Below are positions 9,288 to 17,159 of a stretch of DNA of 64,000 nt, one piece after another; within the stretch, counting starts at the first letter, position 1; the number at the start of each line of letters is the position of its first letter. Below the pieces are notes generated by a model. It saw only the letters and a program-made list of their open reading frames with translations. It was not told where the DNA came from and did no database searches. The stretch is taken from contig CALQLA020000026.1 of the NCBI GenBank assembly GCA_943331295.2, positions 1 to 64,000 on the forward strand, in the 5' to 3' direction. Origin of the DNA: Bordetella parapertussis (GTDB lineage: Bacteria; Pseudomonadota; Gammaproteobacteria; Burkholderiales; Casimicrobiaceae). Both the position numbers and the translations under genes were made by a program.

Positions 9288-9635
9288 ATGCAGGCCGAGC
9301 TGGCCGTGCATCCCGAGATGGGCATGCTGGGCGGCGAGATGTGATTCGGCCGCACCACGATCCTCGTCCAGTACTGGCGCAGCCTGGAGCACCTCCTTGC
9401 CTACGCCGCCAACCGCGAGGCCGCACACCTGCCGGCCTGGAAGGTGTTCAACCGGTCGACCGCGGGCAGCGGCGACGTCGGCGTCTGGCACGAGACGTAC
9501 CGCGTCGCGGCGGGCGCGCACGAGAGCATCTACGTCGACATGCCGCCGTTCGGGCTCGGCTGGGCCGGGAAGCTGGTGCCGGCGGTGGGTCCGCTGCATT
9601 TGGCCCGGGGGCGGGTCGACGCCGGAAGGTCGTGA
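9288..9635 (+). pseudogene. DUF4188 (monooxygenase-family) gene remnant with in-frame stop
   Basis: The frame from 9288 reads MQAELAVHPEMGMLGGEM, a TGA at 9342-9344, then FGRTTILVQYWRS, HLPAWKVFNRST, GDVGVWHETYRV and FGLGWAGKLVP, all typical of DUF4188 proteins. Family members have a Trp before FGRTT, so the TGA most likely arose from TGG. The normal N-terminus is not visible in 9118-9287, so the gene is both truncated and interrupted. No other gene was recognised in 9118-9287. Confidence 0.75.
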
Positions 9636-9674
9636 GGTTGTCGCCCGGCGGGCAATCCGAGGGACCCGGACCGG

Positions 9675-10106
9675 TCATTCGCGGCGGACGACGCCGATCG
9701 TCAGGCGCGAAATGCACACGAGCCGGGCGGCGTCGTCGACGATGCGGATTTCCCACAGCTGCGTCGTGCGGCCGATGTGCAGCGGCCGTGCCGTCGCGTG
9801 CACCCAGCCCTCGCGCACGCGGCGGACGTGATTCGCGTTGATGTCGATCCCGACGGTCAGCCCCGCGCCGTCGGCGACACAGTGATGCGCCGCGGCGCTG
9901 CCCACCGTCTCGGCGAGCAGCACCGATGCGCCGCCGTGCAGCAACCCGTAGGGCTGTGTCGTCCGCCGGTCGACGGGCATCCGGGCGGCGAGATAGTCGT
10001 CGCCGACCTCGGTGTACTCGATGCCGAGGTTCTCGACCGCCGTGGCGCGGGCGTTGTCCTGAAGCTCGGCCAGCGTCGGCCGGCGCTGCCAGATGGCGTT
10101 GGTCAT
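9675..10106 (-). CDS. Hotdog-fold acyl-CoA thioesterase (YdiI/EntH type)
   Basis: A 143-residue hotdog thioesterase. The segment QPYGLLHGGASVLLAETVGS has the HGGAS motif and catalytic Glu of the YdiI/EntH/PaaI group, followed by VGIDINANHVRRVREG and LHIGRTTQLWEIRI. These enzymes hydrolyse aromatic or other acyl-CoA thioesters in the cytoplasm. The ATG at 10106 gives the usual length of about 140. It lies divergent to the quinone reductase at 10309, so 10107-10308 probably holds both promoters. Confidence 0.85.
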   Translation of the reverse strand: MTNAIWQRRPTLAELQDNARATAVENLGIEYTEVGDDYLAARMPVDRRTTQPYGLLHGGASVLLAETVGSAAAHHCVADGAGLTVGIDINANHVRRVREGWVHATARPLHIGRTTQLWEIRIVDDAARLVCISRLTIGVVRRE

Positions 10107-10308
10107 GACGGGGTCTCGATCGGATGGGACCATCGGGGTATTCTGCAACATTGTCGAACTGCCGGTGGGGCTGTCGCATCCAGGAGGTGCCGCGGATTCC
10201 ACCGATGAACACGGCGCCGATGATGCTCCTCGTTCCCGCGAGCGGCCCGCGTCGTCGGGATCAAGGGAGAGGTATGCTAAGGATTGTCGCCAACGCACGG
10301 GATCGCGC

Positions 10309-11286
10309 ATGAGAGCGGCCTACTACGAACGGACCGGGAAGGCCGCCGACGTGCTGGTGGTCGGCGCCATCGAGACGCCGGCGCCGGCGCCGGGCGAGGT
10401 GCTGGTGCGGTTGCACGCCTCCGGCGTCAACCCCTCCGACGTGAAGGCGCGCGCCGGCGCCCGCGGCATGCCCTTTCCGCGCATCGTTCCGCACAGCGAC
10501 GGCGCCGGGATCATCGAGGCGGTGGGCGGCGGCGTGCCGCGCGAGCGGATCGGCGAGCGGGTCTGGATCTGGAACGGGCAGTGGCAGCGGGCGTCCGGCA
10601 CAGCGGCGACGCACATCGCGCTGCCGGCGGCGCAGGCGGTGCCGCTGCCCGATCGCGTGCCGTTCGAGCAGGGCGCCTGCCTCGGCATTCCGGCGCTGAC
10701 GGCGCATGCGTGCGTGTTCAGCGACGGCCCGGTCACCGGCAGGCACGTGCTCGTCACCGGCGGCGCCGGCGCGGTGGGCACGCTCGCGGTGCGGATGGCG
10801 AAGGCGGGCGGCGCGCGGGTGATCGCGACGGCCAGCTCGCCGTCGCAGGCAGCGCGCGCGACGCGGGCGGGCGCCGACGTGATCGTCAACCACCGTTCCG
10901 CCGATTTCGCCGGCGAGTTGCGGCAGGCGGTCGGCGCGACGCCGCTCGATCGCGTCGTCGAAGTCGAGTTCGGCGCCAACATCGGCATCGTCGCGGACTC
11001 TCTCGCGCCGCATGCCGTGATCGCCGCCTACGGCTCGGCCGCCGTGCCGCAGCCGCAGGTGCCGTTCTATCCGCTGATGTTCAAGGGCGTGACGCTCCGG
11101 ATGATCATCGTCTACCTGCTGCCCGATGCGCCGCGGCGGGCGGCAATCGCCGACATCGATGCCTGGCTTCGCGGCGGCGCGCTGGCGCCGGAAGTCGACG
11201 CGACGTTTCCGCTGGACCAGGTCGTCGCCGCGCACGAAGCGGTCGAGCGCGGCGGCCGGCTGGGCAGCGTGATCGTCACGCCCTGA
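10309..11286 (+). CDS. NADPH:quinone reductase-like zinc-free MDR oxidoreductase
   Basis: A 325-residue medium-chain dehydrogenase/reductase. The N-terminal GroES-like part contains HASGVNPSDVKARAG and VPHSDGAGIIEAVG. The Rossmann part has VLVTGGAGAVGTLAVRMAK. The Zn-binding Cys pattern of alcohol dehydrogenases is absent, so it belongs to the quinone oxidoreductase (QOR) group that reduces quinones or enones with NADPH. The ATG at 10309 begins MRAAYYERTG, the family's usual start. It ends 31 bp before the TfoX-like gene. Confidence 0.88.
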   Translation: MRAAYYERTGKAADVLVVGAIETPAPAPGEVLVRLHASGVNPSDVKARAGARGMPFPRIVPHSDGAGIIEAVGGGVPRERIGERVWIWNGQWQRASGTAATHIALPAAQAVPLPDRVPFEQGACLGIPALTAHACVFSDGPVTGRHVLVTGGAGAVGTLAVRMAKAGGARVIATASSPSQAARATRAGADVIVNHRSADFAGELRQAVGATPLDRVVEVEFGANIGIVADSLAPHAVIAAYGSAAVPQPQVPFYPLMFKGVTLRMIIVYLLPDAPRRAAIADIDAWLRGGALAPEVDATFPLDQVVAAHEAVERGGRLGSVIVTP

Positions 11287-11317
11287 ACGGCGCTTCCGAT
11301 CCCGGCACGGACGACGC

Positions 11318-11659
11318 ATGGCCTCCGACCTGAGCTTCGTCGAATACGTCTGCGACCAGATCCGCGGCGCGGGCGTGGTGTCGTTCCGCCGGATGTTCGG
11401 CGAGTACGCGCTCTACTGCGACGGCAAGGTCGTCGCGCTCGTCTGCGACAACCAGTTGTTCGTGAAGCCGACGGTTGCCGGACGCACGCGGGCCGGCACC
11501 GTCAGCGAAGGCCCGCCGTACCCCGGCGCCAAGCCCTACCTGCACCTCGACGAGCAGCTCGAGGACGCGGGCCTCATCACCGACATCATCCGGGCGACCG
11601 CGCGCGAGTTGCCCGCGCCGAAGCCGGCGAAGGCGAAGCCCGCGGGCACGAAGAAGTAG
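11318..11659 (+). CDS. TfoX/Sxy N-terminal domain protein
   Basis: A 113-residue protein matching the N-terminal domain of TfoX/Sxy: FRRMFGEYALYCDGKVVALV, then DNQLFVKPT and KPYLHLDEQLED. In gammaproteobacteria full-length Sxy is a competence regulator, but the stand-alone N-terminal domain is widespread and its role is unknown. The Lys/Ala/Pro-rich tail (PAPKPAKAKPAGTKK) is probably disordered. Confidence 0.88.
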   Translation: MASDLSFVEYVCDQIRGAGVVSFRRMFGEYALYCDGKVVALVCDNQLFVKPTVAGRTRAGTVSEGPPYPGAKPYLHLDEQLEDAGLITDIIRATARELPAPKPAKAKPAGTKK

Positions 11660-11787
11660 TCGCGACGGCCGGCAACCCGGCAACGCTGGCGCGCGCATCG
11701 GCGCATAATTTCGTCGGGCGAGTTGCTCGCCCCGCGAGCCTCGCGCTGCCGCCGCGCCGATCCATCCCCATCCCTCACGACCTCACG

Positions 11788-12636
11788 ATGAAACTCCAAG
11801 CCGCCTGCCTGTTTGTCCTCAACCTGGCCCTCGCTGTTGGCGCCTCGCCCGCGCTGGCGCAAGCCCCGTCGCCGCCGGTCGGCGAAGTGAAGGGCACCGC
11901 GACGCAGCACACGGAAGCCTCGCTCGCGGCCGCCATCCGTCAGGCGGCGGTGGTGCTCCCGGCCGCCGCGACCGGCGGCGCGGTGTTCGCCGGCAAGTTC
12001 GCCGACGCGCCCGCCGGCAAGGCGCGCGTGCCCGTGGTCGTCTTCCTGCACGGCTCGTCGGGGCTCGGGTTGAAGGCGATCGGCGAGTGGCAGCAGTGGC
12101 TCGCCACGCTGGGCGTCGCCAGCATCGCCCCCGATTCGTTCGCGCTGCCCGATCGCATCACCTACACGTCGCCGGTGGGCAAGGACGTCTACGAGCGCAT
12201 CCACGTGCTGCGCCACGCCGAGATTGTCGCGGCCGTCGCCGCGCTGAAGACCGTGTCGTGGGCCGATCCCGCGCGGCTCGTCCTCGCCGGCACCAGCGAA
12301 GGCTCGGTCGCCGTCGCGCGCTACACCGGCACCGAGTTCGCCGGCCGGATCCTGTACGCGTGGAGCTGCGAGAACAACTACTTCGTCACCGAGCCGAAGA
12401 ACGCGATGGAGCCCGACAAGCCGATGCTCAACGTGATCTCGTCGGTCGACCCGTTCTTCTCGCCGACGAACGCGTGGCTAGGCAACCCGGCGGCGAAGGG
12501 CCACTGCGCCGATGCGCTGAAGGACGGCAAGCGCGCCACCATCGTGCTGATCCCGGGCGCGCCGCACACGCTGATCAACTTCCCGGCGGCGCGCGGCGCC
12601 GCCGCCACGCTCCTCGGCGAAGTCGCGCGGCCGTAA
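11788..12636 (+). CDS. Secreted alpha/beta hydrolase (dienelactone-hydrolase-like)
   Basis: A 282-residue protein with a Sec signal peptide (MKLQAACLFVLNLALAVG, cleavage near ALA-QAP). The hydrolase fold shows an oxyanion segment VVFLHGSSGLG, a nucleophile elbow GTSEGS, and a late GAPHTLINF that supplies the His. It is predicted to be a periplasmic esterase or lactonase of unknown substrate. It ends 38 bp before the MFS gene and may be the first gene of the long operon that follows, or an independent gene. Confidence 0.78.
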   Translation: MKLQAACLFVLNLALAVGASPALAQAPSPPVGEVKGTATQHTEASLAAAIRQAAVVLPAAATGGAVFAGKFADAPAGKARVPVVVFLHGSSGLGLKAIGEWQQWLATLGVASIAPDSFALPDRITYTSPVGKDVYERIHVLRHAEIVAAVAALKTVSWADPARLVLAGTSEGSVAVARYTGTEFAGRILYAWSCENNYFVTEPKNAMEPDKPMLNVISSVDPFFSPTNAWLGNPAAKGHCADALKDGKRATIVLIPGAPHTLINFPAARGAAATLLGEVARP

Positions 12637-12674
12637 GGCGCGGCGCCGGCACCAGCGCCGGTCGTGCTTCATCG

Positions 12675-13901
12675 ATGACTCCCGCCCCGCCGCCCCTGGC
12701 CACCCATCGCCGCCTTCCCGGCAGCATCTGGGCGCTGGGGCTGGTGTCGATGTTCATGGACATCTCGTCGGAGATCGTCCACAGCCTGCTGCCGGTGTTC
12801 ATGGTGACGGTGCTCGGCGCCTCGGTCGTCACCGTCGGCGTCATCGAGGGCGTCGCCGAGGCGACGGCGTCGATCACCAAGGTGTTCTCCGGCGCGATCA
12901 GCGACTATGTCGGCAAGCGCAAGTGGCTGGTGGTGCTGGGCTACGGCCTCGGCGCGTTCACCAAGCCGGTGTTCCCGCTGGCCCCCACCATCGGCTGGGT
13001 GTTCGCGGCGCGCTTCGCCGACCGCGTCGGCAAGGGCATCCGCGGCGCACCGCGCGACGCGCTGATCGCCGACATCGTGCCGGCCCCGCTGCGCGGCGCC
13101 GCGTACGGCCTGCGCCAGGCGCTCGATTCGGTCGGCGCGTTCGTCGGGCCGCTGCTGGCGGTCGCGTTCATGCTGTGGTTCGCCGGCGACATCAAGGCGG
13201 TGCTGTGGGTCGCCGTGGTGCCGGCGTTCATCGCGGTGGCGCTCCTGGTCGTCGCGGTGCCCGAGCCCGAGTCGCCGCCGCGGCCCCACGACGCGCCGAA
13301 TCCGCTGGCGCTGGCCGCGATCCGCGAGCTCGGCCGCCGCTACTGGCTGATCGTCGGCCTCGGCGCGGTGTTCACGCTGGCGCGCTTTTCCGAAGCGTTC
13401 CTGATCCTGCGCGCGCAGGATGTCGGACTCGCCATCGGCTACGTGCCGGTCATCATGGTGGTGATGAACGTCGTGTACGCGGCGCTGGCCTATCCGGCGG
13501 GCGTGGCCGGGGACCGGCTGCCCGCGCGGACGCTGCTGGTGGCGGGCCTCGTGCTGCTGATCGTCGCCGACGCCGTGCTGGCGGCGGCGGGCACGCCGCT
13601 GGCCGCCTTCGCTGGCGCCGCCCTCTGGGGCATGCACATGGCGTTGACGCAGGGACTGCTGTCGAAGCTCGTGGCCGATGCGGCACCGGCCGCGCTGCGC
13701 GGGACGGCGTTCGGCATCTTCAACCTGGTGAGCGGCGTCGCGCTGCTCATGGCGAGCGTGATCGCGGGGAGCCTGTGGAGCGCGTACGGCCCGGCCGTGA
13801 CGTTCGTCGCCGGGGCCGGGTTCGCCGCAATCGCCGCCCTGGGCCTGCTGCTGTATCGTCCCGCCGACCGGGGCGGGCCAACGTCGCCCGGCTCGGCGTG
13901 A
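12675..13901 (+). CDS. MFS transporter
   Basis: A 408-residue major facilitator with about 12 membrane helices. The motif-A region reads GAISDYVGKRKWLVVLGYG, and DRVGKGIRGAPRDALIAD marks the subfamily that often exports small molecules. It is the first gene of an overlapping run: its TGA (13899-13901) overlaps the GTG start of bshA (13898). That coupling suggests it moves the product or a precursor of the bsh/NRPS pathway. The ATG at 12675 begins a short cytosolic tail before helix 1. Confidence 0.88.
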   Translation: MTPAPPPLATHRRLPGSIWALGLVSMFMDISSEIVHSLLPVFMVTVLGASVVTVGVIEGVAEATASITKVFSGAISDYVGKRKWLVVLGYGLGAFTKPVFPLAPTIGWVFAARFADRVGKGIRGAPRDALIADIVPAPLRGAAYGLRQALDSVGAFVGPLLAVAFMLWFAGDIKAVLWVAVVPAFIAVALLVVAVPEPESPPRPHDAPNPLALAAIRELGRRYWLIVGLGAVFTLARFSEAFLILRAQDVGLAIGYVPVIMVVMNVVYAALAYPAGVAGDRLPARTLLVAGLVLLIVADAVLAAAGTPLAAFAGAALWGMHMALTQGLLSKLVADAAPAALRGTAFGIFNLVSGVALLMASVIAGSLWSAYGPAVTFVAGAGFAAIAALGLLLYRPADRGGPTSPGSA

Positions 13902-15025
13902 ACGTCGGCATCACCTGCTACCCGACCGTCGGCGGCTCCGGCGCCGTCGCGGCCGAACTGGGCAAGGAGCTCGCGCGGCGCGGCCATCACGTGCACTTCA
14001 TCGCCTATCGCGTGCCGTTCCGCCTCGGCGCGTTCAGCGAGCGCGTCCACTTCCACCAGGTGGAGATGACGCCGTACGTGCTGTTCGAGCAGCCGCCGCA
14101 GGACCTGGCGCTGGCGGCGAAGATGGCGGAGGTGGCGCGCGAGCACCGGCTCGACGTCTTCCACGTTCACTACGCGATCCCGCACGCGATCACCGCGTTC
14201 CTCGCCGCACAGCTGCTGGGCGCCGCGGCGCCGAAGACCGTCACCACGCTGCACGGCACCGACATCACGCTGGTGGGGCAGGACCGGTCGTTCTTCGAGC
14301 TCACGAAGTTCGGCATCGAGCGCTCGGATGGCGTGACCGCGGTGTCGTCGTTCCTGCGGCAGATGACGATCGACGTCTTTGCGCCGACGAAGGCGATCGA
14401 CATGATCCCGAACTTCGTCGACGTCGCGGCGTATGCCGGGTCCCCGGTTCAGGCCGGCGCGGGCCCGGGGCTGAAGCGGCCCGGCGAGCGCGTGCTGCTG
14501 CACCTGTCCAATTTCCGGCCGGTGAAGCGGGTCATGGACGTCGTGCGGATCTTCGAGCGCGTGGCGGCCGTGGTGCCTGAAGCGGTGCTGTGGATGGTGG
14601 GCGAAGGCCCCGAGCGCGCCGCGGCCGAGGCGCTCGCCCGGCGTCTCGGCCTGCGCGAGCGCGTCCGGTTCCTCGGCGTCACCGACAGCATCCGCGAGAT
14701 CGCGACCATGGCCGACGTGTTCCTGCTGCCCTCCGAGCTGGAATCGTTCGGGCTGTCGGCGCTCGAAGCCATGGCGTGCGGCGTCCCGGTCGTCGCCACC
14801 GACGCCGGCGGCATGCCCGAGGTGGTGCTGCACGGCGTCACCGGCTGGCTGGAACCGGTCGGCGCGGTCGACGCGATGGCGGCGCACGTGCTCGAACTCC
14901 TCGCCGACGACGGCCGGCGCGTCGCCATGGGTGCGGCCGGGCGCCGGCGCGCGGCGCAATGCTTCGACGCGCGCGACATCGTCGGCCGCTACGAGCGGCT
15001 CTACGAGCGCGTGCTCGGCGCCTGA
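13898..15025 (+). CDS. bshA: BshA-type N-acetyl-glucosaminyl L-malate synthase (GT4)
   Basis: A 375-residue GT4 glycosyltransferase. It follows Bacillus BshA closely: NVGITCYPTVGGSGAVAAEL, VHFHQVEMTPY, HVHYAIPHAITAFLA, TTLHGTDITLVGQD, VTAVSSFLRQ, LLHLSNFRPVKRVMDVVR, and the donor-site ESFGLSALE with ACGVPVVATDAGGMPEV. The family transfers GlcNAc from UDP-GlcNAc to L-malate, the first step of bacillithiol synthesis. The GTG start at 13898 overlaps the MFS stop. Bacillithiol is not the usual thiol of betaproteobacteria, so either this lineage makes it or the scaffold feeds another product (see findings). Confidence 0.93.
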   Translation: MNVGITCYPTVGGSGAVAAELGKELARRGHHVHFIAYRVPFRLGAFSERVHFHQVEMTPYVLFEQPPQDLALAAKMAEVAREHRLDVFHVHYAIPHAITAFLAAQLLGAAAPKTVTTLHGTDITLVGQDRSFFELTKFGIERSDGVTAVSSFLRQMTIDVFAPTKAIDMIPNFVDVAAYAGSPVQAGAGPGLKRPGERVLLHLSNFRPVKRVMDVVRIFERVAAVVPEAVLWMVGEGPERAAAEALARRLGLRERVRFLGVTDSIREIATMADVFLLPSELESFGLSALEAMACGVPVVATDAGGMPEVVLHGVTGWLEPVGAVDAMAAHVLELLADDGRRVAMGAAGRRRAAQCFDARDIVGRYERLYERVLGA

Positions 15026-15045
15026 TTTTCGGCTATTGTTCCCGG

Positions 15046-15765
15046 GTGCCCGGTATCCACATCGCTGCCGTCTGCGCCCATCCCGACGACGCCGAGACGC
15101 TCGCCGGCGGAACGCTCCGCCGCGAGGTCGAGCGCGGTCGACGCGTGGCTCTCGTCGACTTGTCGGCCGGCGAGCGCGGCAGCCGTGGCACGCCCCAATT
15201 GCGCGCGGAGGAGTCGGGCGCCGCGGCGCTGGTTCTCGGTGTCGCGCATCGCGAATGCCTCGGCCTGCCCGATGCCGGCATCGGCACGGCCGCGGCACAC
15301 CGCGATCACCTGGTCGAGGCACTGCGCCGGCTGCGGCCGGCGATCGTGATCACGCATCATCCGACCGGCCGGCACCCGGATCACGATGCGACGAGCCGGC
15401 TGGTGATCGAGGCCGCGCATCTCGCCGGGCTCGCCAACTATCTGCCCGGCGCCGGCGCGCCGTTCCGTCCCTCGCTCGTCCTGCATGCCCTGGCGACGCT
15501 CCACCCCGACCCGGCGCCGCCTGCGTTCGTCGTCGACATCACCGTGCAATGGCCGACGAAACTCCTGGCCGTGCGCGCCTACGCCAGCCAGTTCCTGCCG
15601 GCGCCCGGCACGCCGGCCAATGCCCTGGACGGCGCGCTGGAGAGCATGGAACTCGCCGCCCGCTGGCATGGACGCAGCATCGGCGTCGCCCGCGGCGAGG
15701 GCTTCGTGACCGCAGCTCCGCTCGCGGTGGCGGATCTCTGTTCGCTGGTCCCGCCCGGCGACTGA
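15046..15765 (+). CDS. bshB1: BshB1-type LmbE/PIG-L deacetylase
   Basis: A 239-residue LmbE/PIG-L Zn-dependent N-deacetylase. It has the metal motif CAHPDDAE near the N-terminus and HHPTGRHPDHDAT with the third His. BshB enzymes remove the acetyl group from GlcNAc-malate to give GlcN-malate. The match in length and the RHPDH segment favour BshB1 over conjugate amidases. The GTG start at 15046 (VPGIHIAAV) is 20 bp after bshA, and 4 bp separate it from the next gene. A paralogous conjugate amidase (Bca) role is possible. Confidence 0.88.
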   Translation: MPGIHIAAVCAHPDDAETLAGGTLRREVERGRRVALVDLSAGERGSRGTPQLRAEESGAAALVLGVAHRECLGLPDAGIGTAAAHRDHLVEALRRLRPAIVITHHPTGRHPDHDATSRLVIEAAHLAGLANYLPGAGAPFRPSLVLHALATLHPDPAPPAFVVDITVQWPTKLLAVRAYASQFLPAPGTPANALDGALESMELAARWHGRSIGVARGEGFVTAAPLAVADLCSLVPPGD

Positions 15766-15769
15766 AGCC

Positions 15770-17116
15770 ATGCCGATTGCAACGGACAACGCGCGCGCGA
15801 TCGCCGACTACGACCGGCTGCTCGCCGGCCAGAACCTTGCCGACACGATCCGGGAACTCGACGCGGCGACGCAACGGCACGGCCTGCGCTATCCGGACGG
15901 CCGCCCGTGGTGCGAGCTGCTGCGGCCGTGCCTCGTCGATCCCCTGTTCTACGAGCGGGCCGCGCACGCCGCGCTGGTGGTGGCGCGCGCCATCGCCGAC
16001 GTCACCGAGCGCGTGCTCGCGGATCGCCGGCTGCGCGCCGCGATCGGGATGCCGGCGTACCTCGACGGGGCGCTCGAGATCGACCGCGAAGGCGGCAACG
16101 CGTCGCTGCTCGCGCGGCTCGACGGATTCGTCGAGGACGGCGAGATCACCTTCATCGAGTACAACGCGGAGCCTGGCGGGCTGGCGTCGGCGACGGAGGT
16201 CAGCGCCGCGTTCGCCGGCATGCCGATCGCGCGCGCATTTGCCGCGCTGCATCCGTTCCGGGGCTTCGACCTCGCCGCGCTCGCCCTCGCCGCGCTGCAT
16301 CGCGACCACGCGCCGCGGCGGCACGACGGCCCGCCGGCGATCGCCGTGCTGCGCGTAACCGCGAACATGGACCAGGGCGGCAAGCTGCGCTGGCTGCCCT
16401 ATGCGGCGTTGCACGGCTGCCCCGTTTACCTGGTGCGGCCCGAGGAGATCGACGTCGACGACGCCGGCATCGCCGTCGAGGGGCAGCGCATCGACTACCT
16501 CGCGCTCTCCGACTGGCCCGCGGTGTTCGACCCCTCCCCCGCGATGCGCCGCGTGCTGCGCTGCGTGGCGCGCGGCGATGTGCGCACGCTGAACGGCATC
16601 TCCCGCGTCGTCGCCGGAACGTCGAAGGTGCTGTTCGAGATGCTGACGAGTTCGGCGCACGCGCACTGCTTCGATGCCGAGACCCGCGCGGTGCTGGCGC
16701 GGCATGTCCCGTGGACGCGCTGGGTGCGCGATGCGTGGACCGATCACGACGGGGAGCAGGTGGACCTGCTGCGCTTCGCCGAGGCGCGGCGCGAGGAACT
16801 GGTGCTGAAGCCCGGCAACGACAAGGGCGGCGCCGGGCTCGTGATCGGCGCCGATTGCGATGCCGGCGCGTGGCGCGACGCGATCGACGCCGCGCTGCGG
16901 CGGCCATCGGTCCTGCAGCGGCGCGTCGCGCTGCCGCGGCAGTCGTTCCCGGTGCGCGGCGATGACGACGCCATCCGGCGCGAGGAACTGTACTGGGACT
17001 ACAACCCGTACGTGTGGAACGGCGAGGTTGCCGCGGGTGCGCTGGTGCGCGTGGATGCAGCGCCGAACCTGTCCGCGGGCACCGGGTGGGTGGCGCCGCT
17101 GTGGGTGCTGGAATAG
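15770..17116 (+). CDS. Circularly permuted ATP-grasp-like ligase (glutathionylspermidine-synthase fold)
   Basis: A 448-residue protein. Visible features are FIEYNAEPGG (E130, N132), which resembles the metal-binding EYNA segment of glutathionylspermidine-synthase-like ATP-grasp enzymes, LVLKPGNDKGGAGL with Lys 347 as the likely ATP-binding Lys, and a C-terminal WDYNPYVWNG and GTGWVAPLWVLE. Such enzymes activate a carboxylate with ATP and join it to an amine. Between BshB1 and an NRPS-like protein, it is a candidate for the amide-forming step that BshC would otherwise do. I see no BshC. Family assignment rests on a few motifs and has moderate certainty; the exact substrates are unknown. Confidence 0.65.
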   Translation: MPIATDNARAIADYDRLLAGQNLADTIRELDAATQRHGLRYPDGRPWCELLRPCLVDPLFYERAAHAALVVARAIADVTERVLADRRLRAAIGMPAYLDGALEIDREGGNASLLARLDGFVEDGEITFIEYNAEPGGLASATEVSAAFAGMPIARAFAALHPFRGFDLAALALAALHRDHAPRRHDGPPAIAVLRVTANMDQGGKLRWLPYAALHGCPVYLVRPEEIDVDDAGIAVEGQRIDYLALSDWPAVFDPSPAMRRVLRCVARGDVRTLNGISRVVAGTSKVLFEMLTSSAHAHCFDAETRAVLARHVPWTRWVRDAWTDHDGEQVDLLRFAEARREELVLKPGNDKGGAGLVIGADCDAGAWRDAIDAALRRPSVLQRRVALPRQSFPVRGDDDAIRREELYWDYNPYVWNGEVAAGALVRVDAAPNLSAGTGWVAPLWVLE

Positions 17117-17159
17117 GGATGCAGGCCGTTCGCACCGGCCGGCGCACGAGGCGGCGCCG

